Shown here one piece after another: positions 8,624-17,896 of a DNA stretch of 64,000 bases (its first letter is position 1; each line of letters begins with the position of its first letter). The stretch comes from Parazoarcus communis. GTDB taxonomy: Bacteria > Pseudomonadota > Gammaproteobacteria > Burkholderiales > Rhodocyclaceae. The translations under genes were made by a program, and so were the position numbers. The stretch spans positions 496,001 to 560,000 of the forward strand of contig NZ_CP022187.1 of assembly GCF_003111645.1 (NCBI RefSeq). Reading direction: 5' to 3'. Below the pieces are notes generated by a model, which saw only the letters and a list, made by a program, of their open reading frames with translations, ran no database searches and was not told where the DNA came from.

Positions 8624-9769
8624 ATGTCCATAGATCAGTTCAAATACAGCCGTATTCCGCCTGAAGCCGAGGCTTTGCGCGGCGATGTGCGCGCCATTCT
8701 TGCAGATGCACTTAAGGACTATCCGACGATCCGCCGGGCAGATTCGTGGATGGGCTTCGATGCCGAATTCAGCCGTCGTTTGGGTGCGCAGGGCTGGGTT
8801 GGCATGGCCTTGCCCAAAGCCTACGGCGGTGGCGATGCGAGCCCATTTGCGCGCTACGTCGTGATCGAAGAGTTGCTCGCCGCAGGGGCGCCTGTGTCTG
8901 CACACTGGTTTGCCGACCGCCAAAGCGGGCCGCAGATTCTTCACTACGGCACCGATGCTCAAAGGGACCGTCACCTGCCAGCGATTTGCCGTGGTGAGCA
9001 ATTCTTCTGTATCGGGATGAGCGAGCCTAACTCGGGGTCGGATCTTGCATCGATCAAGACCCGTGCGGTTCGGAAGGGTGAAAAGTGGGTCATCAACGGA
9101 CAAAAAGTCTGGACCACCAATGCCCATCGCTCACATTACATGATCGCGTTGGTGCGAACCGGTGAGAACAGCAAACGTCAGGAAGGCCTGTCACAGTTCA
9201 TCATCGACCTGAGTCTTCCGGGTATCACCATCCGCCCGATCAAGGATTTGACGGGCTCTGAGCATTTCAATGAGGTGTTCTTCGACGATCTCGTGGTGGG
9301 TGACGACGCCATTATCGGCACCGAGGGGCAGGGCTGGTCGCAAGTGACGGCCGAGCTCGCATTCGAACGCAGTGGCCCCGAGCGTTTTCTGAGTTCCATA
9401 GCACTTTTGCATACCCTGATCGATGCGGTCGGAAAGCATCCCGATGCGCTCCAGGCCAAGGAAATTGGCCGCCTCGCTGCTCGACTAGTGACCTTGCGCC
9501 ACATGTCGCTCGCTGTAACTGCGCAGCTGGCAGCTGGAAAAAATCCTGCCTGGGAAGCCTCTGTCGTCAAGGATCTGGGGGCAGTATTCGAGCAGGAGAT
9601 TCCCGAATTGGCGCAATTGCTGTGCGAGCTTCCGCCAACATCGGCGGGCGGTTGCGACCATGCGCAGGTTCTCGCCTATCTGACCCAGATGGCGCCATCG
9701 TTTTCATTGCGCGGCGGTACGCGGGAGATTCTCCGCGGCATCATTGCGCGCGGACTGGGGCTACGTTGA
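8624..9769 (+). CDS. Acyl-CoA dehydrogenase
   Basis: This is a full-length 381-residue flavoprotein of the acyl-CoA dehydrogenase family. The FAD/substrate segment FCIGMSEPNSGSDLASIKT and the downstream WVINGQKVWTTNAH are clear, and the C-terminus has the family GGTREILRG segment. It would oxidise an acyl-CoA to the 2-enoyl-CoA in the cytoplasm and pass electrons to ETF; EtfBA are encoded at 25782-27460. The position of the MCAD-type C-terminal glutamate is Gly, so a base in the central helix (AFERS) may serve instead. The next gene starts two bases after its stop, and the two probably form a heteromeric FadE pair, as is common for polycyclic side-chain dehydrogenases. Confidence 0.92.
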   Translation: MSIDQFKYSRIPPEAEALRGDVRAILADALKDYPTIRRADSWMGFDAEFSRRLGAQGWVGMALPKAYGGGDASPFARYVVIEELLAAGAPVSAHWFADRQSGPQILHYGTDAQRDRHLPAICRGEQFFCIGMSEPNSGSDLASIKTRAVRKGEKWVINGQKVWTTNAHRSHYMIALVRTGENSKRQEGLSQFIIDLSLPGITIRPIKDLTGSEHFNEVFFDDLVVGDDAIIGTEGQGWSQVTAELAFERSGPERFLSSIALLHTLIDAVGKHPDALQAKEIGRLAARLVTLRHMSLAVTAQLAAGKNPAWEASVVKDLGAVFEQEIPELAQLLCELPPTSAGGCDHAQVLAYLTQMAPSFSLRGGTREILRGIIARGLGLR

Positions 9770-9771
9770 AC

Positions 9772-10827
9772 ATGAGAGAGATTTTTGATTCCACCCTCGA
9801 GCGCCTGTTTTCGGATCTCGTCACCGTCGATGTCGTTCTAGCCGCCGAAGGCGGCAACTGGCCTACCGAGTTGTGGCAGAACATCGAGGAGTCTGGCTTC
9901 ACCATGGCACTTGTTCCCGAGGAGCTCGGCGGCGCCGGCGCCAGTTGGGCCGATGTCTGCGGGATCATCCGGCTTTGCGGTCGCTTCAACCTTCCCGTGC
10001 CACTGCCTGAGGCGATGCTTGCCAACTGGTTGCTGGGCGCGAGTGGTCTTGAAGGCGTTGCCGGTACATTGAGCTTTGCTTCTGCTGGCGATCTGAGAAT
10101 TGAGAATGGGGTTGTCAGCGGCTCTGTGACGGGTGTGCCCTGGGGGCGAGAGGTTTCCCGAATTGTGGCGATTGCCCAAGGAGAAGTGCCCACGGTGGTG
10201 CTCTTGTCGGTTGAGGCAGCAGGGCTCGAGCCTAGCGCCAATACTGCGGGCGAAGCGCGCGACACGTTTGTGTTTGCGTCGGTGAAACCGCTTGCTGCGG
10301 CGGCTTTGCCGACCGCGGTGGGTACGCGGGTACTCGAGACTGGCGGCGCTATGTTGCGGGCTGCGCAGATCGCTGGCGCACTTGAGGCGACGCTTAACCT
10401 CACTTCGACTTATGCCGGAGAGCGCGTTCAGTTTGGCAAGGCGATCGGCAGTTTTCAGGCGATCCAGCACCAGATTGCAGTGCTCTCCGAGCATGCCGCA
10501 GCATCGGTCATGGCTGCCGAAGCGGCCTTTGCCGAATCGGGCGACACCTTTGCAGTTCTGCAGGTGATGGCAGCCAAGATCTGCGCATCCGAGGCTGCGG
10601 GCATTGCTGCCAGCGTGGCGCACGGTGTTCACGGCGCGATCGGCTTTACTCACGAACATGCGCTGCATCTCACTACCCGCCGCTTGTGGTCATGGCGCAG
10701 CGAGTATGGCTCGCTCACCTACTGGTCGCAGCAACTCGGACGTGCCATTTGTGCAGGCGGCTCGGGCTCGCTCTGGCCAGCCATCACATGCGGCGCGCTT
10801 GCTGAAGCCAAGGAAGTCACTGTATGA
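9772..10827 (+). CDS. Acyl-CoA dehydrogenase-like partner subunit
   Basis: I place the start at ATG 9772, two bases after the preceding stop. The open frame runs further upstream, but only as an overlap with the previous gene. The 351-residue product has the acyl-CoA dehydrogenase N-terminal helices (ALVPEELGGAGASWADV) and the C-terminal domain (YAGERVQFGKAIGSFQAIQHQ), but it lacks the standard SEP..GSD flavin loop. This pattern is typical of the divergent half of alpha2-beta2 acyl-CoA dehydrogenases, in which FAD sites are shared with a complete partner. Here that partner would be 8624-9769. Translation is coupled to both neighbours. Confidence 0.85.
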   Translation: MREIFDSTLERLFSDLVTVDVVLAAEGGNWPTELWQNIEESGFTMALVPEELGGAGASWADVCGIIRLCGRFNLPVPLPEAMLANWLLGASGLEGVAGTLSFASAGDLRIENGVVSGSVTGVPWGREVSRIVAIAQGEVPTVVLLSVEAAGLEPSANTAGEARDTFVFASVKPLAAAALPTAVGTRVLETGGAMLRAAQIAGALEATLNLTSTYAGERVQFGKAIGSFQAIQHQIAVLSEHAAASVMAAEAAFAESGDTFAVLQVMAAKICASEAAGIAASVAHGVHGAIGFTHEHALHLTTRRLWSWRSEYGSLTYWSQQLGRAICAGGSGSLWPAITCGALAEAKEVTV

Positions 10828-11624
10828 AGCCATTTCTCATCACTGAGCGCGATGGCGCCATTCTTGTCGTACGCATGGATAGTCCGGAAACCCGGAATGC
10901 GCTTTCCGAACCGTCACAGATGCAGGCGTTTGTCGATCTGTGCGCCATGGTGCGCGCAGATCGCAGCGTGAAGGTTGTCGTGCTCACGGGCAACGGGCCG
11001 GCCTTCTGCGCTGGCGGCAACGTCAAGGACATGCGTGACCGCGGCGGCATTTTTGCGGGCTCGCCCTATGAGGTCCGCGAGAGCTACCGTAACGGTATCC
11101 AGCGTATCCCGTTATGCCTCTATGACCTGGATGTACCCGTCATCGCAGCGATGAACGGTCCTGCCATTGGCGCGGGGCTCGACCTCGCCTGCATGTGTGA
11201 CGTACGCATTGCCGCCGACACGGCGAAATTCGCCGAGAGTTTCGTCAAGCTGGGAATCGTGCCAGGAGACGGCGGTGCCTGGCTGCTGCCTCGCATTGTC
11301 GGTATGCCCAAGGCCAGTTTGATGGCGCTGACCGGCGACATGATCGATGCGCAGACGGCTCTGGCCTGGGGGCTGGTCACTGAAGTCGTTCCGCTTGCCG
11401 AACTTGAAGCCTCAGCGATGTCGCTTGCGCGGCGGATGGCGTCCAACCCGTCGCACGGTCTGCGCCTCACCAAGCGCCTGTTGCGCGAGGGGCAGCATAT
11501 GCGCCTCGATTCGCTGCTTGAACTGTCGGCAGCCTTTCAGGCGCTGGCACATCACACCGAAGACCACACGGAAGCGGTCGCAGCCTTCCTGGAGAAGCGC
11601 GACCCGGAATTCACCGGACGCTGA
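10824..11624 (+). CDS. Enoyl-CoA hydratase/isomerase (crotonase) family protein
   Basis: The start ATG overlaps the preceding stop by four bases. The 266-residue product has crotonase oxyanion-hole segments (FCAGGNVKDM, then NGPAIGAGLDLACMCDVRIAA). Both canonical hydratase glutamates appear to be replaced: the segment reads FAESFVKLGIVPGDGG, with Phe where crotonase Glu144 would fall and Asp in GDGG. A plain enoyl-CoA hydratase role is therefore doubtful; an isomerase, dienoyl-CoA isomerase or hydrolase-type reaction is possible. It lies within the acyl-CoA dehydrogenase operon. Confidence 0.88.
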   Translation: MKPFLITERDGAILVVRMDSPETRNALSEPSQMQAFVDLCAMVRADRSVKVVVLTGNGPAFCAGGNVKDMRDRGGIFAGSPYEVRESYRNGIQRIPLCLYDLDVPVIAAMNGPAIGAGLDLACMCDVRIAADTAKFAESFVKLGIVPGDGGAWLLPRIVGMPKASLMALTGDMIDAQTALAWGLVTEVVPLAELEASAMSLARRMASNPSHGLRLTKRLLREGQHMRLDSLLELSAAFQALAHHTEDHTEAVAAFLEKRDPEFTGR

Positions 11625-11661
11625 ACGCGCACCGGCACAAAAATAGTCAGGAGACAGAAGG

Positions 11662-12786
11662 ATGCGCTCGGTATTCAGGGAAGACCACGAAATGTTCCGC
11701 GAAATGGCGCGGCGCTTCATCGAAAACGAGATCGTGCCCCACCTGCACGAGTGGGAACAGGCTGGCATCGTTCCCAAATCGGTGTGGCGCAAGGCGGGTG
11801 AGGTTGGTTTGCTGTGTTCCACCGTACCTGAGGAGTACGGTGGTGCCGGTGGAGACTTTGGCCACTCCGCCGTGATGATCGAGGAACTTGCTCGGGTCAA
11901 CGCGACTGCGATTGGCTTTACGACCCACTCCGAAATCGTCGCGCCTTACATCGTTGCCTATGGCACCGAAGAGCAGAAGCAGAAGTGGCTGCCGCGGATG
12001 GTGTCAGGCGAGATGATCGGCGTGATAGCGATGAGTGAGCCAGGCGTCGGATCCGATCTCCGCTCAATGCGAACCAGTGCGCGCCGGGATGGTGACCACT
12101 ATGTCATCAACGGCCAGAAGACCTTTATCACCAACGGCGGCAACGCCGATCTTATGGTCACCGCCACCAAGCTTGACCCGAATGCAAAGGAGCTCACCCT
12201 CATTTGCGTCGAGGCGGATCGGGCGGGCTTCTCCAAGGGCCGTTTGCTTGAGAAGATCGGGCTAAAGGGCCAGGACACCTCTGAGCTCTTCTTTGACGAC
12301 GTGCGTGTCCCAGCAGAAAACCGCCTCGGGGACGAGAATAAGGGTTTTGGTTACCTTACGCACCAGCTTGCATGGGAACGCACCATCATCGGCATCCGCG
12401 CGGCCGCATCAATCGAGGCCCTGATAGAGGACACGCTGCAGTACGTGCGCGAACGTCAGGTCTTTGGCAAGACCGTGTTCGATTTTCAGAATACCAAGTT
12501 CAAGCTTGCTGAATGCAAGGCACAGGCGACCATGTTGCGCGTATTCGTGGATGACTGCCTGGGCAAGGCGATGCGTGGAGAACTGTCGCCCGAGGTTGGC
12601 GCGATGTGCAAGCTGATGGGCTCTGAGATGCAAGGCAAGGTGCTCGATGAATTGCTTCAGCTCCATGGCGGCTACGGCTTCATGAGCGAGTACAAGATCA
12701 GCCGTGCTTGGGTTGACGCACGGGTTGCACGGATCTACGGCGGAACATCGGAGATCATGAAAGAGATCATTGCGCGCTCACTCTGA
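11662..12786 (+). CDS. Acyl-CoA dehydrogenase
   Basis: This is a complete 374-residue acyl-CoA dehydrogenase. The flavin loop IAMSEPGVGSDLRSMRT, the segment HYVINGQKTFITNGG and the C-terminal ARIYGGTSEIMKEIIARSL are all present. The MCAD-type catalytic glutamate site is Gly; AWERT in the central helix is the likely catalytic glutamate, as in long-chain and isovaleryl-CoA dehydrogenases. An AGGAGAC ribosome site precedes ATG 11662. It is the last gene of the 7.2-12.8 kb operon. Substrate chain or ring structure is not deducible. Confidence 0.93.
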   Translation: MRSVFREDHEMFREMARRFIENEIVPHLHEWEQAGIVPKSVWRKAGEVGLLCSTVPEEYGGAGGDFGHSAVMIEELARVNATAIGFTTHSEIVAPYIVAYGTEEQKQKWLPRMVSGEMIGVIAMSEPGVGSDLRSMRTSARRDGDHYVINGQKTFITNGGNADLMVTATKLDPNAKELTLICVEADRAGFSKGRLLEKIGLKGQDTSELFFDDVRVPAENRLGDENKGFGYLTHQLAWERTIIGIRAAASIEALIEDTLQYVRERQVFGKTVFDFQNTKFKLAECKAQATMLRVFVDDCLGKAMRGELSPEVGAMCKLMGSEMQGKVLDELLQLHGGYGFMSEYKISRAWVDARVARIYGGTSEIMKEIIARSL

Positions 12787-12800
12787 TCGGTCGAAAAGAA

Positions 12801-13176
12801 TGCGACAGACGGCAGGTTGCGCGGGTTTCTTCGACAATCGGGAGTTCCGTAGAGGAGCTTGTGGCAGCGTCACGCGACGTCGCCGAAGGCGCGCATGTGC
12901 AGGTTGATGCTGCGGTTACAACGGCAATTTCTGTCGAGCAGATGGTGGCAAATCTTGCGCTTATTTCGGCTAACGCTGAAGAAGTGCGTAATTCGGCCTC
13001 CGCAAGCCAAAGTGGCGCGCAGGCTGGCTTGCGATCCTTGTCCTGGCTGCCAGCGCTTCTCCAGCATCGCCGGACAGGGCAAGGGTATTGCGGCAGATGT
13101 CGAGGCCTCGGTTGAACGTCTGCGCGAAGTGGTCTTCAAACTGAATCACTCGGTGGCCAGATTCAATACCGTCTGA
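12801..13176 (+). pseudogene. Remnant of a methyl-accepting chemotaxis protein C-terminus
   Basis: One frame encodes a chemoreceptor-like helix (STIGSSVEELVAASRDVAEG, continuing to NSASASQSGAQAG). A second frame then encodes a typical receptor tail (GKGIAADVEASVERLREVV). The two parts are separated by a frame change at about 13050-13085, and no start codon, sensor domain or hairpin tip is present. I read this as decayed DNA between the acyl-CoA dehydrogenase and folE. The alternative is two meaningless open frames, but the heptad-like Ala/Ser/Val/Glu composition argues for a true relic. Confidence 0.45.
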
Positions 13177-13210
13177 ACACCGTCGATCGGAATGTACAAG
13201 GAATGACGCA

Positions 13211-13843
13211 ATGACGAACGAACGAGTGGCAACCGATACCGACCACACCAGCGACGTCAGTCGCGCGGACGCCGAAGCTGCGGTGCGCACACTGATCCGC
13301 TGGGCCGGAGACGATCCGGCACGTGAAGGGCTGCTTGATACGCCTTCGCGTGTGGTGCGGTCGTACGAGGAGTTCTTTTCCGGCTACGCTCAGGATCCTG
13401 CCGAGATCCTCTCCCGCACTTTCTCAGAGGTTGATGGCTACGACGAAATGATCGTCATGACGGACATCCGATTCGAGAGCCACTGTGAGCACCATATGGT
13501 GCCGATCATCGGGAAGGCTCACGTTGGCTACCTCCCTGATCGCCGGGTCGTGGGTATTTCAAAGCTTGCCAGACTGGTTGAAATCTACGCTAAGCGCCTG
13601 CAGATTCAGGAGAAGATGACGGTGCAGATCGCTGATACCCTGCATTCGGTGCTCCAGCCAAAGGGTGTCGCAGTGGTCATTGAAGCCTCGCACCAATGCA
13701 TGACTACTCGCGGCGTACACAAGCCGGGCGTGGGGCTGGTGACCAGTCGCATGCTTGGCGCCTTTCGAAAGGATGCGTCAACCCGGCGCGAGTTTCTTGC
13801 CATCGTCGGCATGTCGGCGGGCAACGTCCTGCCAAATACCTGA
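13211..13843 (+). CDS. folE: GTP cyclohydrolase I
   Basis: This 210-residue protein carries the full signature of type IA GTP cyclohydrolase: [14 protein letters not shown], the zinc and catalytic segment [31 protein letters not shown] and [13 protein letters not shown]. The cysteines of ESHCEHH and HQCM are the zinc ligands. It converts GTP to 7,8-dihydroneopterin triphosphate, the first step of tetrahydrofolate (or pterin) synthesis, in the cytosol. It starts ten codons before a Ser/Asp-rich N-terminal stretch. A hemerythrin gene follows 13 bases after its stop, so the two are probably co-transcribed. It could be either the sole housekeeping copy or a second copy; the window does not tell. 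Confidence 0.96.
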   Translation: MTNERVATDTDHTSDVSRADAEAAVRTLIRWAGDDPAREGLLDTPSRVVRSYEEFFSGYAQDPAEILSRTFSEVDGYDEMIVMTDIRFESHCEHHMVPIIGKAHVGYLPDRRVVGISKLARLVEIYAKRLQIQEKMTVQIADTLHSVLQPKGVAVVIEASHQCMTTRGVHKPGVGLVTSRMLGAFRKDASTRREFLAIVGMSAGNVLPNT

Positions 13844-13856
13844 AGGGAGATCAGTC

Positions 13857-14297
13857 GTGAGCGAAAGCCCCCTTATCTGGAGTGATGAGCTTCTGCTCGG
13901 CTATGGGCCGATGGACGATATTCACGAGGAGTTCGTCGATATCGTACATGCCATGCAGGTTGTTGCTGACGAAGCGCTTCCTGCATTGCTGGATCGCTTC
14001 GCCGCCCACGCCGAACATCATTTCAGTGAAGAAGCCGCATGGATGAACTCGGGCGATTACCCTGCCCGCGATTGCCATGTCGACGAGCACGACAAGGTCA
14101 TGGCCTCGGTGCGAGAGGTGCAACAACTGGTTGCAGCCGGCGATATCGACGTTGCCCGCCGCCTTGCGCGTGCCCTGGAGGAGTGGTTCCCTGGCCACGC
14201 CACCTACATGGACTCCGCCCTCGCACAATGGATGGTCAAGCGAAGCTCCGGCGGCGTACCGATCGTGCTGCGGCGGAAGGCGGCGAAGGTGGAATAG
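13857..14297 (+). CDS. Bacteriohemerythrin
   Basis: The best start is GTG 13857 behind AAGGGAGA; upstream ATG codons lie inside folE. The 146-residue product has the hemerythrin di-iron ligand pattern: MDDIHEEF, then HAEHHFSEEAAWM (HHxxxE), then CHVDEHDKV, and a late HATYMD. It is a four-helix oxygen-binding protein, acting as an oxygen store, carrier or sensor in the cytoplasm. Linkage to folE is by spacing only. A second hemerythrin domain occurs in the fusion at 29618. Confidence 0.88.
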   Translation: MSESPLIWSDELLLGYGPMDDIHEEFVDIVHAMQVVADEALPALLDRFAAHAEHHFSEEAAWMNSGDYPARDCHVDEHDKVMASVREVQQLVAAGDIDVARRLARALEEWFPGHATYMDSALAQWMVKRSSGGVPIVLRRKAAKVE

Positions 14298-14972
14298 GGG
14301 GAGTGATCCGGCGACGGTGGCACGCGGAGTGTGGATTAATCGCAGTCGACATTAACCTTGGTTTGATCACGTTGAATGAGCAGCTTGACCTTCAACCGCG
14401 ATAAACACACGTTGAGGCATTGAGCGTCCTGTTACGCAGACCTTCGAAGTAGGTGTCACTTGTGCAAGCCCCGATGCAGAGCTGGCTCCAGCCAACAACA
14501 AACCTAGCAATCGCTGACGATGCTGGAGCGGGGAAATGCGCATCAGGTTTGTCATGGCGGTAGGTCAGTCGGCTTGGCTAGTGAGGCAAGACCTTGCGCC
14601 GGGGGGCAAGCGCAAACGAACACCGCCTGCAGGTGGCGTTGAGCACCGTGCGACCGCCGCCAGCATCACTTCGATCGTTTCTTCAACGCAAATCAACCGG
14701 CCCTTAGGTTGAAGGCAGATGGTCGGCCGGAGCTGACGCTGAGCTGACCCTGATTCGAGGGCCGGTCTCGATCTCGAAGCGGCCATAGACGTCGAACTCG
14801 GTCCGACTGGCATGAGATTGCTAAATAGGCCAATGAGGGGCGTTAGTTGAGAGGGTTTGCATCGTGTATCAATATGCCAAGTAAAGTAGACTACGCAAAT
14901 TCGGTGTCGCGTTTTAGATGACGTGGTGATACTGTCGATAGAGAGCACAGGCCAGAATCCAAGAAGCGATAA
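14298..14972. other. Intergenic region, no supported gene (left edge of island)
   Basis: These 675 bases hold no open frame with convincing composition or a ribosome site. The minus-strand frames seen here are rich in Arg/Ser/Pro and look like chance. A boundary of transferred DNA is likely, because the following three genes belong to no pathway in the window. No integrase, tRNA end or clear direct repeat was found. Confidence 0.4.
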
Positions 14973-16175
14973 ATGTCACAGCGGACCCATACGAGGCGCG
15001 CGGAGAGCGTTCAGGACAGCCTGGCAGTCTTACTCCGTGACCGTCCCATAGACGAGAAGAACGGCGCCAATGCCAGCCTAGGCTTCACCTTCCAGCAGTG
15101 GTGGGCCACCCTATCGATCGCCGAACTTCTTGGCGGCGAAGATGACTTCGCCGTGGGCGTCGAGGTCAAGGAGGACGTAGCGATCCTCGATTCCGCGCAA
15201 GCCCCCACAACAGTGGAGTTTTGCCAAGTCAAGAAGCATGAGCGCGAAGGCGTTTGGGTTCTGAAGGATCTTCACAAGAAGGGCAGTAAACGCAAGGACG
15301 GCACGCATGAGCATTCCATCCTCGCCAAACTGTATGCCCGTCGAGCGCAATTCGGGGCCTCCCGTGCAAATCTGAAGTTTGTCTCCAACATCGGGGTCAA
15401 GCTGCCCGACGAAGCTGGTGGGGCGTCCCTCGCTACCAATACAGACTTGTCCTCTCTGACAGCCGAGCAGCAGACGCTCGTGAAGCTCGCCATCAGTACT
15501 CAACTGTGCATCCCGGAAGTGGAGGTCGACTTGGCGGGCGTTCTGGTTTACAAGACCAATCTCCCGCTGGGTGAGCCAGAGATTTTCGTCAGTGGGAAGC
15601 TAGAGCAACTATCGTCCACGGGTCGGCTGCCGTTCCCGCTGAGTCATACGTCGGTGGCGGCGCGTGTCCTTGCCAGCGAAATACAGAGCCGGGCGTCCAG
15701 CACCACCTACGCACGCAACTTTGAAGAACTCAAGCTCCGCATCATCTCCAAGGCCCAGGCCTTGGACATCCTGGCCAATGTCGCACAGTCGAGGGCGCCG
15801 CTGAGTGAAATCCTAGACGAAGCCACTACCGAGTTGGATCGGGAGGGGCACCCCTTCATCGAGCGCAAGGACATCAAGGCCCACCGGGTCAGGGTATGCG
15901 CCGATGCATCCGACCGGACCAACATGATATTCAGCGGGGTCGCGAACGCGCTTCAGCGGGCTCGATTTCCAGTTGAGGCTGCCATCGGCGCGAAGGCGAC
16001 GTTGGGCGAACTGATGAACCAGGTTGTTGAGGAGGCCCGGGCATCGAGCCTAGCCGAGTGCAGCGGCCTACCCTTGGGCTATATCCGCGCTGTGGCGCTA
16101 CTGGTGCTATTCGATGCAATCGACCTCAATGTATTCACTGCTCCGGCTGGTTCGGAACCTAAGGAAGAAAAATGA
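14973..16175 (+). CDS. DUF4297/Cap4-like nuclease, probable defence effector
   Basis: The N-terminal half carries the signature of DUF4297 (Cap4-type PD-(D/E)xK) nucleases. A GANASLGFTFQQWWA helix is followed by a VGVEVKEDVAILDS strand and TTVEFCQVKKH, giving the E...D...E-x-Q-x-K catalytic layout at about residues 65-90. The remaining ~300 residues are not recognised and may sense or bind a partner. Cytosolic, 400 residues, no signal peptide. Its stop overlaps the start of a Rad50-like ATPase, so the two make a nuclease/ATPase pair. This matches Lamassu-type and ABC-three-component anti-phage systems, in which Cap4 nucleases are paired with SMC-like ATPases. Target DNA cleavage is inferred. 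Confidence 0.7.
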   Translation: MSQRTHTRRAESVQDSLAVLLRDRPIDEKNGANASLGFTFQQWWATLSIAELLGGEDDFAVGVEVKEDVAILDSAQAPTTVEFCQVKKHEREGVWVLKDLHKKGSKRKDGTHEHSILAKLYARRAQFGASRANLKFVSNIGVKLPDEAGGASLATNTDLSSLTAEQQTLVKLAISTQLCIPEVEVDLAGVLVYKTNLPLGEPEIFVSGKLEQLSSTGRLPFPLSHTSVAARVLASEIQSRASSTTYARNFEELKLRIISKAQALDILANVAQSRAPLSEILDEATTELDREGHPFIERKDIKAHRVRVCADASDRTNMIFSGVANALQRARFPVEAAIGAKATLGELMNQVVEEARASSLAECSGLPLGYIRAVALLVLFDAIDLNVFTAPAGSEPKEEK

Positions 16176-17896
16176 ACCAGCGCGTGACTTACAAGACGCT
16201 CTGGCTCGTGTCCGCGAGAGACGGGAGCGCCAGAAAGCAGCAGTTCAGTCAGAAGACGCTGCTGCTGGGACCGAACGGAACCGGTAAGTCGCGGATCGTC
16301 AAGAATCTGTATTGGGTTTTTGGGTGCAAGACTCGAAAGCGCGACGCAGGCATCTGGGATCCAGACACCGTCGCCGCCTTGGAGTTCGCGTATCGCGACA
16401 CCAACTATATCGTTGTCCGCGACGGTAAGCGGCTTGGTATGTTCGAAGACAACGACCAGTTGCTCTTCTCTGCCGACAACATGAGTGCTTGGTCCAAGCA
16501 GATTGCAGCCTTTTTCGGCTTCGAGCTAAGGCTCAAGCGCCCCCAGAGTGCGACCTTCTCGCAAGCCGGACCAGAGTATATGTTCATGCCGTTCTATATG
16601 GACCAGGACGGTAGTTGGGGCGCCGGTTGGGATACCTTCGAACAGCTTACACAGTTCTCGAACTGGAAGGGCGCCACCTTCGAATCCTTCATTGGAATGA
16701 GGCCCAATGCCTACTTTCATGCGAAATATCTTTCGACCGAGATTGGTGACCGAGCCAATGAGCGGCGGAAGGAGCTCGAAGCGCACCGAGCAGCGTTCAA
16801 GCGGGTGCAAGACGTCCTGCCCAAGAACCTGCCGTCCCTCAACTTTGCCGCGTTCCGCAGCGAACTGGCCGAGCTTGGTCGCAAGGCGACCAAGCTCCAG
16901 CAAGATCAGGTTCGCATTCGCGGGCAACTGCTGGGTCTTGTCAACATTCGTGAGAAGGTGAAGTCGGAGCTGAAAATTGCCCTTGCGGCTTCCAGCGAGC
17001 TGAAGGGTGACTTTGCATACCTGACCGATCGCGCTGGCGAGTCCATCGAGTGCCCCACCTGTGGCACCGTGCACGAAAACTCCTTCCATGCACGCATTCT
17101 TCTCTCCAGCGATGCGGAGTCCCTGGGAGGTCTCATCATGGAGCTTCGGACACAGGTGGACGACATCGGCAGCAAGGAGGCCAGCATCCGCGCCAGCTTG
17201 CAATCAGTGGAGCGCGACATCGCCGAACTGGACAAGCTTCAACAGGAGCGGCGCGCCAAACTGAAACTAGAGGAGGTCCTCGCTTCTCAGAGCAAGAGGA
17301 CACTCGACACAGCCTTCCAGCGTGTCAGCCGCGATCTTTCCGGGGCACTGAAGAAACTCGAGGCAGAGAAGGCGAAGGCGGACGAACAGGCCAAGAAGTT
17401 CGAAGACCCGAAGCGCCTGTCTGCAGTGCGCCAGTATTTTTCGGCGCAAGTATCGAGTCTGTCCAGCTTGGTCGACGTCCCCATAGATGAGCAGATCGGC
17501 GAACCGAAGCCCGGTACACGTGCGCAGTCTGGAGGAAGCTCCGCGCCTCGATCCATGCTGGCAGTCCACCTGGCCATGCTCGCGACCAACGCTGAATGGG
17601 GCGACTCCCCACTATTTCCCTTTGTCGTTGATACCCCGCAGCAGTCGGGCCAGGACGATTCCAATCTGACGAAGATGGTCCAAGTTTTGGGCAGAGCTGC
17701 CGGAGTTCACCATCAAGTCATATTGGCAGCGGAGCGCTTGCCAACGAGCGTACAGCTAGGAGACTTCGAAGTTGTACGGCTGACGGAGAAGAGACAGGTC
17801 CTTTCGAAGGACATTTTTGATGAGGCGGTGGCACGCCTTCAAGAGCCCCTATCGGCGCTGAGAGAGAGCCTAAGACCTGCGGTCCAAACCGCATGA
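16172..17896 (+). CDS. Rad50/SMC-like ATPase with CxxC hook (defence ATPase)
   Basis: The Walker A motif GPNGTGKS is at 33-40. A long charged coiled-coil region, from about 190 to 420, is interrupted by CPTC (Cys294, Cys297), like the zinc hook of Rad50. A C-terminal ATPase half has a Walker-B-like FPFVVDTPQQ (Asp487). DTPQQ instead of DEP resembles the divergent SMC-like ATPases of defence modules rather than housekeeping SbcC. The segment FMPFYMDQDGSWGAGW is also distinctive. At 574 residues it is short for Rad50. It starts within the stop of the nuclease gene. The likely role is DNA sensing that licenses the nuclease. Confidence 0.78.
   Translation: MNQRVTYKTLWLVSARDGSARKQQFSQKTLLLGPNGTGKSRIVKNLYWVFGCKTRKRDAGIWDPDTVAALEFAYRDTNYIVVRDGKRLGMFEDNDQLLFSADNMSAWSKQIAAFFGFELRLKRPQSATFSQAGPEYMFMPFYMDQDGSWGAGWDTFEQLTQFSNWKGATFESFIGMRPNAYFHAKYLSTEIGDRANERRKELEAHRAAFKRVQDVLPKNLPSLNFAAFRSELAELGRKATKLQQDQVRIRGQLLGLVNIREKVKSELKIALAASSELKGDFAYLTDRAGESIECPTCGTVHENSFHARILLSSDAESLGGLIMELRTQVDDIGSKEASIRASLQSVERDIAELDKLQQERRAKLKLEEVLASQSKRTLDTAFQRVSRDLSGALKKLEAEKAKADEQAKKFEDPKRLSAVRQYFSAQVSSLSSLVDVPIDEQIGEPKPGTRAQSGGSSAPRSMLAVHLAMLATNAEWGDSPLFPFVVDTPQQSGQDDSNLTKMVQVLGRAAGVHHQVILAAERLPTSVQLGDFEVVRLTEKRQVLSKDIFDEAVARLQEPLSALRESLRPAVQTA

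Noticed and set aside
9622-9771. Upstream extension of the second acyl-CoA dehydrogenase
   Set aside because: It lies inside the first dehydrogenase gene, and ATG 9772 directly after its stop is the natural coupled start.
14565-14948. Minus-strand frame of 127 codons left of the nuclease gene
   Set aside because: No ribosome site, no domain, and Arg/Ser/Thr-rich composition; treated as noncoding edge of the island.
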